The notes: generated by a model not told the origin, from the sequence alone. DNA of 64,000 nt from JANQQN01 sp964519665 (GCA_964519665.1 CAZFIV010000018.1:1-64000), one strand, 5' to 3'. Positions 25,904 through 35,008 are shown, counted from the first letter of the stretch. A program made the numbers and translations.

Positions 25904-26692
25904 TTAGCGACTCTTACTCTCGAGCCAGGCCTTGGTGAAGATGTTCGCGCTCAGCGACCGAAGGTCGACCCGATCGATGATGATCGTGGTCCGGTTGCCT
26001 TTTTCGACTTCATCGAAGATCCGCATCTCCTCGGGGTAGTAGACCTCTCCGCCCTTCGACTCGCTGTACACCTTGCGCCACCGCGGATAGTAGGTCGTCC
26101 GCATGAGCCGACCACTCACCGCCCGATCTTGACGCTTGAGAAGATTGCCGGTGGTTTTGTCGACCCACATCTCGAGCTTCGGATAGGCGACATCGACCCC
26201 CTCCTTGACGGTGAGGGCCAGGTGATACACCTCGAACCGGCCCAGCTTCTCTTCGGCGACCAGCCGCGCGTCGTACTCATCAGACAGTCGAAGCTGATCG
26301 AAGTCTTGTCGACGGGAATCCGTGCCCAAGATTCGCTCACGTTCGGTTCGTCGCTCCCACTTACCGACGGAGGGGTCGTACAGGAACATGTTGCTATCGA
26401 GGCGAAGGTAGCCTTTACCCGCCTCGCTCTTCGGCTTCAAAAACAGCAACATGAACTTTTCGTCTTCGTCGCGGCGGTAGACTACCGACTGGTAGACGAG
26501 GTCGTTCTTGCCCCGCTCTTTTTGTTCGATGAAACACAAGGCCTTATAGTCACCCGAGTTGCGTTGACGCTCGTCGAGCTGCTGGAGGAGGGCATCGACC
26601 TCTGATTGGGTCAATGCGTGAGCGGTCGCCGCGCTCACGAACGTCGTGACGAACGCCAGCAGGCTGGCGCTGGCTCGGAGTCGATTCTTCAT
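25904..26692 (-). CDS. LolA-like outer-membrane lipoprotein-sorting protein (PF17131-type)
   Basis: A 262-residue exported protein. ATG at 26692 gives MKNRLRASASLLAFVTTFVSAATAHA, a standard signal peptide; a longer frame reading to 26755 is not supported. The mature part has the LolA-like half-barrel pattern, with RLDSNMFLYDPSVGKWERR and KLEMWVDKTTGNLLKRQDRA. In this family the protein carries a lipid or lipoprotein cargo through the periplasm. It sits directly downstream of the second FtsX permease (stop at 26695), which supports a shared pathway with the ABC proteins. Confidence 0.82.
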   Translation of the reverse strand: MKNRLRASASLLAFVTTFVSAATAHALTQSEVDALLQQLDERQRNSGDYKALCFIEQKERGKNDLVYQSVVYRRDEDEKFMLLFLKPKSEAGKGYLRLDSNMFLYDPSVGKWERRTERERILGTDSRRQDFDQLRLSDEYDARLVAEEKLGRFEVYHLALTVKEGVDVAYPKLEMWVDKTTGNLLKRQDRAVSGRLMRTTYYPRWRKVYSESKGGEVYYPEEMRIFDEVEKGNRTTIIIDRVDLRSLSANIFTKAWLESKSR

Positions 26693-26694
26693 AC

Positions 26695-28035
26695 TCACCC
26701 CACGTGATGAATGGCCGTCACCGGCTCCATGCGAGACGCTCGGTAGGCGGGCCACAGCGCCGCCAGTCCGGCGACCGCGGTAAAGGCCACAACCGCGGTG
26801 ACCACCTGACCTGGGTCGACCACCAGCTGAAGGACGTCACTCATGAGCAACAACTGCACGGCGGCGACCGGAACTTCGATTTGCGCCGCATCGAGGCTCC
26901 ATGCAACCAGCGCGCCAGCCGCGCCACCGAGCGAGCACGCGAGAAAGCCGAGCAGGGCCGACTCCAGCAAGAACATCAGCAACACCCGACCTCGCGACAT
27001 GCCTATCGCTCGGAGCGTCCCGACCTCGTTGGTGCGGTCTCGCACCGACATCCACATCGAATTCATGATGCCCACGGCGATGATAAGGAGCAGGATTCCT
27101 ACCAGAGTGAAGCTTACCCAGTCGACGACGGTCAGGATCCACAACAGAAAGCTCACCTCGTCACTCCAAATGGTCAGGTCGAGCCGCTGACCGGTCCACT
27201 CTTCGCCCGCAACGTCGTCGAACTTGGCGAAGAACGGGCGCGGGTCGTGCTCGAGCAGCGTATATCCCTCGCCGGCTAAGACGGTGCGTAGCTGCCCCAT
27301 GACCTCGGACGCCCGACGATGGTCGGTGAGGTAGACCTGAACCGCTCCACTGACTTCGTCGTCGTGTAGGTACAGCTTCCGAACTCCCTTTTTCGTCGTG
27401 AACATCGAGAAGTTGGACATGAACCCGATGTCCTTGGCGATCGCCACGATCCGGAACTCACCCGTATTGCGAGCCCCTGACCGCGTCTCGACGGTCACCG
27501 TGAGGCCGTCGCCGATATCGACCCCGAGCCGCTTGGCCTGCGCCGCGAAAATGACGATCGCGTCGTCGCCTCGGAGGTCGGTGAGGTCGCCGCGGACCTC
27601 ATCGCGACCGCCGTCGATGTACTCCGCCTCGGGGGCCAGCCGGAGGGTTGCCTTTAAGCGCCCCTCCTCCTCGATATCGACTCCCGTCAGGCCGCAGTTC
27701 ATCGATGATGATGCGCTGATGACCCGAGCCCATCCCCGTGCCCGATCGATCACATAGTCGACGCCCGATGCCTTCGCCTCGACCAGCGCGCGGAGCTCGG
27801 TCGCGTTCTGGATGACCGGAGATGCATCACTCGGCTTCGACTTGTAGAAGCCCGACACGTTGACGTGCCCGGTCGACAGCGTGGTCGCGGATCGAACCAT
27901 GGTGTCCGAGATGCCCTCCGATAGGGCCATCAGCAGCACGAGCAACCCGGTCACGAGCCCCATCGCGAGGCCCAAGAAGAAGGTCCGCCGTTTCGCTTGG
28001 ACGATGTTCCGCCACGCGATCTGTAAAAAGACCAC
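26695..28035 (-). CDS. ABC transporter permease, FtsX/LolC-like
   Basis: 446 residues. An N-terminal membrane span follows MVFLQIAWRNIVQAKRR, then a large periplasmic domain of about 230 residues, then three more spans with FtsX signatures (IMNSMWMSVRDRTNEVGTLRAIG and the terminal AYRASRMEPVTAIHHV). This four-span plus periplasmic domain layout is that of LolC/E and MacB-type permeases. It would form the membrane core with the larger permease and the ATPase in the same operon. The gap to the larger permease gene is six bases. Confidence 0.88.
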   Translation of the reverse strand: MVFLQIAWRNIVQAKRRTFFLGLAMGLVTGLLVLLMALSEGISDTMVRSATTLSTGHVNVSGFYKSKPSDASPVIQNATELRALVEAKASGVDYVIDRARGWARVISASSSMNCGLTGVDIEEEGRLKATLRLAPEAEYIDGGRDEVRGDLTDLRGDDAIVIFAAQAKRLGVDIGDGLTVTVETRSGARNTGEFRIVAIAKDIGFMSNFSMFTTKKGVRKLYLHDDEVSGAVQVYLTDHRRASEVMGQLRTVLAGEGYTLLEHDPRPFFAKFDDVAGEEWTGQRLDLTIWSDEVSFLLWILTVVDWVSFTLVGILLLIIAVGIMNSMWMSVRDRTNEVGTLRAIGMSRGRVLLMFLLESALLGFLACSLGGAAGALVAWSLDAAQIEVPVAAVQLLLMSDVLQLVVDPGQVVTAVVAFTAVAGLAALWPAYRASRMEPVTAIHHVG

Positions 28036-28041
28036 CGCCGC

Positions 28042-30138
28042 TCACTCCTTGTCGCGCATAGCCATCACCGGCTGCACCTGCGCGGCCAGATAGGCCGGGT
28101 AAAAGGTAGAAATGACACTCACCCCGATGATCACCAGCATCCCGAGGAGCATGTGGCTGAGCTCGACCGAAGGATAGAGGAACGGCCCCCCGAACAGGAT
28201 GAAGAACTGCCGGTTCGGGGCCGCAAGCCCTACCCAACCCCAGTAGGTGCCGAGCAGCCAACCCACGGTGGCCCCGACGACGCCAAATACGACACCGAGG
28301 ACCAGGGTCTCGATGATGAACATGCTCACGATGAACCCCCGCTGAGCCCCGATCGCCCGTAGGGTCCCGATTTCTGTGACTCGCTCCATCGTCGTCATGA
28401 CCATCGTGTTGTTGATAATCACCAGGGCGACCGAGAAGATGATGACGATGGCGACGTACAGCACCATCCGAATCAGGACGATGAACTGACCGATAATTCC
28501 GGCTGCCGCCTGCCAGTCGACGACCTCCATATGAAGGCCGGCCTCGGCCAGACGTGTCTTGAGCGCTTCGGCGGTTCTCTCCAGCCGCCCCGGGTCCTCC
28601 AGGATGACCGCGGCATTGAGCGCCAGCCCCTGCCGGATGGCGTCGGACGAAAAGCGAGCATTGACCACCATCTCGGCGCGCTCTCGGCGGTCGAGGAGGT
28701 CGACGCCTGCAAATTCATCGAAGTCGCCCTCTTGAGCGGCCGAGGTCTCGACCTCCGCATCTTCGCCGAAGAAGGCGTCCTCCGCCTCCTCGACCGAAAC
28801 GTCCTTGACGCCCAGCCGTTCCCTAATGCCCGCGAGCTCCTTCTTCTTTTCTTTGGTCATCAATCCATAGAGCTCTCTAAAGGTGAGCATGTCGGTCAGC
28901 GAGTGACCGGCGGCCAGATTCGACTGCTCGAGGCCCTCGAAGCGAAAAGTGCCGTAGAACTTGACGTTGACGGCCTTAAGGAAGCCGCTTTGGGTATAGC
29001 CCCGAATCGTGATGATGTCGCCGACCCGCAGGTCATAGAGTTCCAGCCGAGGCGCGAGTTCCTCGTAGAAGAACGCATAGCGCTCCTCGAAGTTCGCGTC
29101 CGTCAGCGTCAGGAACGCCTGCACGAGATCGGCCAGGGAGCCCGAGGCGTCGCCGAGAAGGGCTCGAAGCTTTCCCAACACGTAACGACTCTCGCGAGGG
29201 TTGAGCTGAAACGTGATTCGCTGGTACTGCCGCGGCAATTTCCTGGCCTTCGCTCGAAGAACTGGGTCGTCATCGATGGAGAGCCCGTCCTCCCGCACGC
29301 TTTGCCTGATGTCGTCCAAGTTGCGAGCGATGTAGTGCTTGACGAGGCGCTCGTACCAACGGTCGTTGAGCATGATGCCACGCGTATTGGGCGGCACGCG
29401 CTCCCCCTTCACCATGATCATCCGGTCGAAGTTGGAGTTGAACTGTTCCAGATCCGTTCCGACGTATCGAAAGTACAACAATCGACCTTCCTCGGCCTCG
29501 GGCGCGATCCGGGTATCGAGGAATTCGAGACCGCTGAGCGGGTCTTCTTCGAAGGAACGCCAGAAGTCGTCGGAGGTGGCCCGTTCGACCAGTTGGCGGC
29601 GGGCTTCGAGCTCGTTCTTCTCAGACGATATCGCCGACGCGTTCGCGAGTTCCGACTTGATCACGTCGAGCTGCTCCCGAACCTGGGCCACGAGCACGGG
29701 GACGTCGTCGAGGTTGTTCGCTCTCACGGCGGCGCGCAGGTCGCCGAGAACGCGCTCGAGACTTCCAGGGCAGGTAATGCTAGCGATATTGAGCCCCATC
29801 GGGACGACCGCGCGCACGTTCTCGAGCGACTCGGCCACCTCGCGAAGTCGCTCAAAGTCCTCGATGCGACCATAATCGTCGCCCCCCATGAAGCCCGAAC
29901 CGAACAGGCTGAGCCGGTCACGGCCGTCGGCAGAATAGACCTGCAGGTGGCCAGCGAGGCTGGCGGTGATGCTTCGCTCCATGGCGGACTCGATGCCGTC
30001 GACGAGCGAAGAGCCGAGCACCACCAGCAAGGTCCCGAACATCAACAGCGTTCCGACGATCCCGCTCTTCACCCGGTGGCTGTACAGACTCCGCCAGCTC
30101 AGCCGGAGCAACAGCCAAAATCTTGCGGACGAACCCAT
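28042..30138 (-). CDS. ABC transporter permease, FtsX-like, with large periplasmic domain
   Basis: A 698-residue permease: an N-terminal span (SGIVGTLLMFGTLLVVLGSS), about 520 residues of periplasmic domain, then three spans with the FtsX signature (MTTMERVTEIGTLRAIGAQRG) and a final FYPAYLAAQVQPVMAM tail. The periplasmic part is much longer than in LolC/E (about 200 residues) and contains an acidic stretch, EEAEDAFFGEDAEVE, near residue 450. That stretch resembles the EAEMFG motif of the barrel gene product. The gene lies between the ATPase and the smaller permease with only a few bases of spacing. Confidence 0.88.
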   Translation of the reverse strand: MGSSARFWLLLRLSWRSLYSHRVKSGIVGTLLMFGTLLVVLGSSLVDGIESAMERSITASLAGHLQVYSADGRDRLSLFGSGFMGGDDYGRIEDFERLREVAESLENVRAVVPMGLNIASITCPGSLERVLGDLRAAVRANNLDDVPVLVAQVREQLDVIKSELANASAISSEKNELEARRQLVERATSDDFWRSFEEDPLSGLEFLDTRIAPEAEEGRLLYFRYVGTDLEQFNSNFDRMIMVKGERVPPNTRGIMLNDRWYERLVKHYIARNLDDIRQSVREDGLSIDDDPVLRAKARKLPRQYQRITFQLNPRESRYVLGKLRALLGDASGSLADLVQAFLTLTDANFEERYAFFYEELAPRLELYDLRVGDIITIRGYTQSGFLKAVNVKFYGTFRFEGLEQSNLAAGHSLTDMLTFRELYGLMTKEKKKELAGIRERLGVKDVSVEEAEDAFFGEDAEVETSAAQEGDFDEFAGVDLLDRRERAEMVVNARFSSDAIRQGLALNAAVILEDPGRLERTAEALKTRLAEAGLHMEVVDWQAAAGIIGQFIVLIRMVLYVAIVIIFSVALVIINNTMVMTTMERVTEIGTLRAIGAQRGFIVSMFIIETLVLGVVFGVVGATVGWLLGTYWGWVGLAAPNRQFFILFGGPFLYPSVELSHMLLGMLVIIGVSVISTFYPAYLAAQVQPVMAMRDKE

Positions 30139-30140
30139 GG

Positions 30141-30881
30141 TCAGCCTACCGGGCTCGGCGTCGCGGAGTCCTCGCGGACCGACAACCGGCCTCCCTTAAG
30201 TCCGTCGTCATCGATCCGACCGTCGACCAGCCGCACGACCCGCTGGGCCTGGGCCATCACCTCCGGATCATGGGTCGAGAAGATGAACGTGGTCTGCTCG
30301 AAACGATTGAGATCCTTCATGAGGTCGATGATCGAGGCGCCCGTCCCTGAGTCGAGATTCGCGGTCGGTTCGTCGGCCATGACAATCCGAGGCCGGCTGA
30401 CCAAGGCCCGCGCGATCGCCACTCGCTGTCGCTGCCCGCCCGACAGCTCGTTTGGACGCTGCCGAAGCTGCGGGGTCAGCCCGACCTTGTCGACGATCTC
30501 CCGAACCCGCCGGTCCCGCTCTTTGGTCGTCAATCGACCCTGCAGGAGCAGCGGAAACTCCACGTTCTGAAAGACATCGAGGACTGAGATGAGGTTGAAG
30601 CTCTGGAAAATGAATCCGAGCTTGTTGAGCCGCACGTTCGTCCGTTCCTGCTCCGACATTTGGCTGGTCGCGTGCCCGTCGACCACCACCGTCCCTCTGG
30701 TCGCGACGTCGATGCAGCCGATGAGGTTCAGCAAGGTCGTCTTTCCCGACCCCGATGGTCCGGCGATCGTCGTGAACTCGCCCCGCTCGATTGTAAGATC
30801 GACCCCCTGCAGCGCCTTTACGACCAGATTGCCTAGAGGGTATTCTTTTTCAACGCCTCGAAGCTCGACGATTCCGCTCAC
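30141..30881 (-). CDS. ABC transporter ATP-binding protein, LolD/MacB-type
   Basis: A soluble ATPase of about 246 residues that powers the two FtsX permeases. Walker A is GPSGSGKTTLLNLIG, the signature is LSGGQRQRVAIARAL, and Walker B is RIVMADEPTANLD. The subfamily is that of LolD/FtsE-like exporters, suiting lipoprotein or envelope-component release. GTG at 30881 (VSGIVELRGVEKEY) is preferred over a TTG at 30917, which adds an Arg/Asp-rich stretch. It is the first gene of a five-gene operon running to 24223. Confidence 0.92.
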   Translation of the reverse strand: MSGIVELRGVEKEYPLGNLVVKALQGVDLTIERGEFTTIAGPSGSGKTTLLNLIGCIDVATRGTVVVDGHATSQMSEQERTNVRLNKLGFIFQSFNLISVLDVFQNVEFPLLLQGRLTTKERDRRVREIVDKVGLTPQLRQRPNELSGGQRQRVAIARALVSRPRIVMADEPTANLDSGTGASIIDLMKDLNRFEQTTFIFSTHDPEVMAQAQRVVRLVDGRIDDDGLKGGRLSVREDSATPSPVG

Positions 30882-31140
30882 GCTCCGTCCCCACTCGTCA
30901 TCTTCACGCCGAATCAAACGGTTCGCCAGCGGCTTCTCTTCCTTCCGCTGTTCGAGGCGGACGGCGCCCCCAAGCTAGGGATGCCCCAATGTCCTGCTGG
31001 GAAGTACGGGTCGGAGTTCGTCGAGTCATCATCGGCGGCGTTCGCCGCGCTCCGCCGGGAGCAGGGTGGCCGCCGGTAACCGAGGAGCCGGTAGGGCGGG
31101 GGCGAAGGCCGCGCGGCGAGCACCGGTGAAGAGAGCCGGC

Positions 31141-31170
31141 GAAAACGAGCTGCCCTTCCCGGGCCGGGCA
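31141..31170 (-). terminator. Weak candidate terminator downstream of the S41 protease gene
   Basis: On the minus strand the stem TGCCC/GGGCA (arms 31166-31170 and 31151-31155) is followed by GCTCGTTTTC, a short T-run at 31142-31145. It begins six bases after the protease stop. The remainder of the 30882-31176 gap shows no gene. Confidence 0.3.
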
Positions 31171-31176
31171 AGAGAC

Positions 31177-32670
31177 TTATCGTAGGCGGTCGGGCGGACC
31201 TGCCTGGCCAGTAAACGGATCGACGCTGTTCGCCGGGCTGAATGTATGATCAGCGTTTAGCAACGCCCGGCGCCGCGGAGGCACGACCGTCAGACCGCCC
31301 GGTGCGCCGCTTTGGGGGCACGTACCGTCGCGCAAGTACTGAAGAGCGGCCGCGACCGACGCCTCGTTCTCGTCTCCGAGGGGCACCGAAGCATCATCAT
31401 CGGCGGGGCAATCGGGAACCAGCCCATCGAAGAAGTCGCCTTCCCCCAACCCATTGACGTTGCGAAGGATGGTCGGGCGCAGGACAAGCCCGCAGAACGA
31501 CGAATTGCCACCGGCGAAACCCGGGAACCCAGCGCTACCTACGGGCTTTCCGACCGAGCGCGACCCCACGACCTTTACGTCGAGGTGGGGTTTCATGCTG
31601 TTGACGATGATTTCGGAAGCGGAGGCCGTGTTGCCGGAGTTGATGAACACCAGCTGCGTCAAGCCGGTCAGGCCCACGGCGGGCTCCGTACACTCGAACT
31701 CATCGAGGGAACTCACGAACTGCGGGCATTCGGGCGATTCAAAGGCGGCCTCAAAGTTCCGCGCCGAGGCCTGCAGCGAATTCCAGGTCTCGCGGCGGTA
31801 TACCGTCGTACCGTCAGCGCCGAGATCCTCGCCTTTGAGCAAATTCGCAAGGAAGTCGATGATGAAGACGAAACCGCCCAGATTGTATCGTTGGTCGATG
31901 ATGAGTTTGGTGACCTGTCGGTCGGCAAAGAACGCGAACGCCTCACGTAACCCTTCCACCGAGGCAAAATCGAAGTCTCGAAAGAGCAGGTAGCCGACTT
32001 CTTCGCCGTCCACGTCAAAGGTCTTGAACAACGGGACCGACGTTGGCCTCACCTCCTCCGCCGTCAACATGAGAGTCTCGCGGGTGCCGTCCTGGCGACG
32101 GACGCTCAGCTCGTAGGTCGCATCGTCGTCGATTCGCAGGGTGAACGCAGCCCCGACGAGACGCTCGAAGACACTGAACAGATCTTCGCCGTCGAGGGTC
32201 TCCATCACGTCGCCCCGACGCAGACCTGCCCTGGACGCTGGCGACTCCGTCTCGCCCTCGAACGTTCCGAATACGTCAAGGATCAGCAGACCTCGATACT
32301 CGTTCGACGGATCACGCTCGGGGGTGACCAGAACGCCGAACCCGGTGGTGATATTGTTGATGAAATCCTGCTCGACCGATTCTTCGAGAATGATGGTAAA
32401 CCGGTCGCGGCCCTCGACCGGGGAGTTGGGCGCCAGGTCGACGTCTTCGACGAGCGCTCGGAGAAAGTCGTCGGAGGAGCTGTAGGCGGCCGGATCAAGG
32501 TCGGGCAGCTGCTCGTTCTCCAAGTACCACTCCTGCATCGTGTCCTTGAGCCACGTGTTTTGGTCGGTCACGGTACACGACTCGTTCGATAGCGCGTCTT
32601 CGTCGGCGCACCCCGCCGCCAAGGTCACGATTGCGGCCCATGCGAACGCCCGCTTCATGCTCATCTTCAT
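31177..32670 (-). CDS. S41-family C-terminal processing protease-like lipoprotein with PDZ domain
   Basis: About 497 residues. The N-terminus MKMSMKRAFAWAAIVTLAAGC ends in a lipobox (LAAG-Cys), so it is anchored as a lipoprotein. A PDZ region lies around residues 90-220 (GLRRGDVMETLDGEDL). The S41 catalytic domain follows, with the nucleophile Ser in NSGNTASASEI and the general-base Lys in SVGKPVGSAGF. S41 proteases cleave substrates near their C-termini. Start candidates are three ATGs at 32670, 32664 and 32658; a TTG at 32679 is less likely. It diverges from the sigma-54 activator across a repeat array. Confidence 0.85.
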   Translation of the reverse strand: MKMSMKRAFAWAAIVTLAAGCADEDALSNESCTVTDQNTWLKDTMQEWYLENEQLPDLDPAAYSSSDDFLRALVEDVDLAPNSPVEGRDRFTIILEESVEQDFINNITTGFGVLVTPERDPSNEYRGLLILDVFGTFEGETESPASRAGLRRGDVMETLDGEDLFSVFERLVGAAFTLRIDDDATYELSVRRQDGTRETLMLTAEEVRPTSVPLFKTFDVDGEEVGYLLFRDFDFASVEGLREAFAFFADRQVTKLIIDQRYNLGGFVFIIDFLANLLKGEDLGADGTTVYRRETWNSLQASARNFEAAFESPECPQFVSSLDEFECTEPAVGLTGLTQLVFINSGNTASASEIIVNSMKPHLDVKVVGSRSVGKPVGSAGFPGFAGGNSSFCGLVLRPTILRNVNGLGEGDFFDGLVPDCPADDDASVPLGDENEASVAAALQYLRDGTCPQSGAPGGLTVVPPRRRALLNADHTFSPANSVDPFTGQAGPPDRLR

Positions 32671-32750
32671 TGCTTCCAATATCCTTATTTGGAGGTACTG
32701 GCCGAGAACCTGGCAAGACGCGACCTCATTCCGCCCGGTAATTCCTCGGA

Positions 32751-33050
32751 GGCTCGCTGCGCTCGCTGCGCGTTCATACGGCTTCGGGGCCCGGGCGCGA
32801 ATGAATCGCGCCCACCCGTCTTCGCTCGCTGCGCTCGCTGCGCGTTCACACTTGCACGGCTTCGGGGCCCGGGCGCGAATGAATCGCGCCCACCCGTCTG
32901 CGCTCGCTGCGCTCGCTGCGCGTTCATACGGCTTCGGGGCCCGGGCGCGAATGAATCGCGCCCACCCGTCTTCGCTCGCTGCGCTCGCTGCGCTCGCTGC
33001 GCGTTTACACTTGCACGGCTTCGGGGCCCGGGCGCGAATGAATCGCGACG
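32751..33050. repeat. Palindromic tandem-repeat array (4 units of about 72-87 bp)
   Basis: Four successive units share a GGGCGCGA-ATGAA-TCGCGCCC palindrome (eight-base arms) at 32793-32813, 32871-32891, 32943-32963 and 33030-33050; the last copy has a decayed right arm. Spacings are 78, 72 and 87 bp. Each unit also contains GGGGCCCGGGC and two or three copies of a 9-bp element (GCTCGCTGC-type); the period differences equal one extra element (9 bp) or an alternate TA versus CACTTGCA linker (6 bp). The array occupies most of the divergent region between the S41 protease and the sigma-54 activator, where promoters of both genes should lie. It codes for nothing plausible. Confidence 0.9.
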
Positions 33051-33178
33051 AGTGTGCGGATCGATCGCGTTGCGACCAAACGTTCGAACCGCGTTCACGG
33101 TTGTTGACCGTATCTGTTCCGCCGAGAACCGACGGCAGCGTCCGCCGAAAAACGGGTGAAAGCGAGTATGGTTAACAG

Positions 33179-34801
33179 GTGCGGTTAGAAGACTTGGACC
33201 TCTCCGAGCTCCTTGACCGGCCCCCGGGCGGAGGCCCGATGTGGCTCGCCGGGCATCGAACCCTGTTGCTTGACGCGACGGCCCTCGGTCTGCTGAGAAA
33301 AGAGCTCATCGAGCTCGTCGGCCGCCCCGCCGCTCGCGGTCTTCTTACCCGGCTCGGCTACGCGCATGGGTGGAGGACCGCCGAGAGCCTCGAGCAAGCG
33401 TTCGACTGGAAGGATCCCCAGGAGTGGCAACAGGCCGGGGGCCGGCTGCACGGCTTGCAGGGGTTGGTGGATTTTCGACCCGTTCCCCCCGAGCGCCGCC
33501 GACATGCCGACAGCCTCGCCGAAGCGATCTGGCATCGGTCGTACGAGGCGGAACAGCACATTCTACATCTCGGCCAGCACGATGCGCCGGTGTGCTGGAC
33601 GCTCGCAGGTTTTGCGGGCGGCTACCTGAGCCGCGCCCACGGGCGCCGCATCTACTGTATCGAAGAGCGCTGTGTCGGCCAGGGCGACGCGGTGTGCTGG
33701 ATGGTTGGCAGGGCCGCATCCGATTGGGGCGACCGACTCGATCAGATCAAGGCCGACCATGAAGATTCCTGCTTGCAGGACACCCTGCGGTCGGTGACCG
33801 AAGCCTTGCACGCGCTCGAGCGCAAGTGGAGGAGATCCTCGGTCGCCGTGATTGCACCGTACGATATCCCTGAAGGATTGGTTGCGCACAGCGACGCGAT
33901 GCGGGAGCTGATCGACCTTGCGCGACGCGCCGCTCGGGTCGATGTCCCGGTCTTGGTCACCGGAGAGAGCGGAACGGGTAAGGAACGCGTCGCAAAGCTC
34001 CTTCATGACGCTTCCCCCCGCGCCGACGGTCCCTTCGTCGCGGTCAATTGCGGGGCGATACCCGACAACCTCCTGGAGGGCGAGCTGTTCGGACATACCT
34101 CCGGCGCCTTTACCGGAGCCACCCAAGCCCGGATCGGCCTCTTCGAAGCCGCGAACCGAGGTACCCTCTTCTTGGACGAGGTCGGCGAAATCTCACCCTC
34201 GATGCAGGTTAAGCTGCTCCGAGTCCTGCAAGACCGGGAGATCCGGCGCCTAGGAGAGAACGAACTGCGCAAGATCGACGTCCGGATCGTGGCCGCGACC
34301 AACCGAGACCTCGCGACGGCCATCGAAGAAGGTCGATTCCGGTCCGACCTCTTTTACCGTCTCAACGTGGTGGGCCTTCATGTGCCCCCGCTTCGAGAGC
34401 GCCCCGATGACATCCTTCCACTCGCCCGCCACTTCCTCGATCGGGCGCGAGTCCGGCTCGGCATCGACGTCGTCGGCCTCACCGCTGGGGCGGCGGACCG
34501 CCTGGTGCACCATCGATGGCCTGGCAACGTACGAGAACTCGAAAACGCGATCGAACGGGCCGTCGTGGTGGCCCATGGGTCGCGGGTCGAGCCGGATGAC
34601 CTCCCCAGTGAGCTTCGGAAATCGCTCCCAGGCCCGCTTACAATTGTCGACCAGACGCTGGAGTCGGTGGAACGGAGCCACATTCTTCGGGTCGTGGATG
34701 AGTTCGATGGTCACCGGGGCCGTGCAGCGGCCGCGCTCGGCATCGGGGAGGCCACCCTCTACCGAAAACTCAAGAAGTATCGGGAAGACACCAGCGACTG
34801 A
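33179..34801 (+). CDS. XylR/DmpR-type sigma-54-dependent transcriptional activator
   Basis: 540 residues. An N-terminal XylR_N-like ligand domain (about 10-105) is followed by a V4R domain (about 110-190, with CRIYCIEERCVGQGDAVCWM-like metal cysteines). The central AAA+ domain has Walker A GESGTGKE (262-269), the sigma-54-contacting GAFTGA loop and GTLFLDEVGEIS (Walker B). A C-terminal Fis-type helix-turn-helix ends at RKLKKYREDT. Such proteins sense an aromatic or other hydrophobic ligand and open sigma-54 promoters. The GTG start at 33179 lacks a strong site; ATG at 33239 is an alternative. No aromatic catabolic gene is adjacent, so its target is unknown. Confidence 0.9.
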   Translation: MRLEDLDLSELLDRPPGGGPMWLAGHRTLLLDATALGLLRKELIELVGRPAARGLLTRLGYAHGWRTAESLEQAFDWKDPQEWQQAGGRLHGLQGLVDFRPVPPERRRHADSLAEAIWHRSYEAEQHILHLGQHDAPVCWTLAGFAGGYLSRAHGRRIYCIEERCVGQGDAVCWMVGRAASDWGDRLDQIKADHEDSCLQDTLRSVTEALHALERKWRRSSVAVIAPYDIPEGLVAHSDAMRELIDLARRAARVDVPVLVTGESGTGKERVAKLLHDASPRADGPFVAVNCGAIPDNLLEGELFGHTSGAFTGATQARIGLFEAANRGTLFLDEVGEISPSMQVKLLRVLQDREIRRLGENELRKIDVRIVAATNRDLATAIEEGRFRSDLFYRLNVVGLHVPPLRERPDDILPLARHFLDRARVRLGIDVVGLTAGAADRLVHHRWPGNVRELENAIERAVVVAHGSRVEPDDLPSELRKSLPGPLTIVDQTLESVERSHILRVVDEFDGHRGRAAAALGIGEATLYRKLKKYREDTSD

Positions 34802-35008
34802 TGGGCGCTGACCAACTTCGCCGGCCAGCGACGGGTCGCCAAGATCACACGAGGGTCGGAGCATGGGTCGCGACTTCGCATAGAATGATGTAGTGCTTTC
34901 ACGGAGCCATGAGCCAGAAAACGATCGTTGGCAGCGATGCTAGAGTGGCTTAGCTACACGTTGTCGGTGGCGTCCGACCGCGCCACCCCCGACGGAGGTG
35001 GTACGACG

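Noticed and set aside
28531..30570. 679-codon plus-strand open frame opposite the large permease gene
   Set aside because: Runs antisense to a permease with clear FtsX motifs; reads as low-plausibility Arg/Gln/Val-rich sequence without family features.
32751..33050. CRISPR array
   Set aside because: Units are 72-87 bp without unique spacers of constant length; the repeat is a palindrome with sub-repeats, and no cas gene is present.
32685..33159. Open frames within the palindromic repeat array coding for repeated FAPGPRSR-type or LRGPGANES-type peptides
   Set aside because: Both strands and several frames are open because of the repeat; the peptides are a by-product of the array and have no start signal.
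34921..34960. Sigma-54 promoter before the outer-membrane protein gene
   Set aside because: TGGCAG followed by TGCT is present but the distance between GG and GC is about seven bases, not ten.
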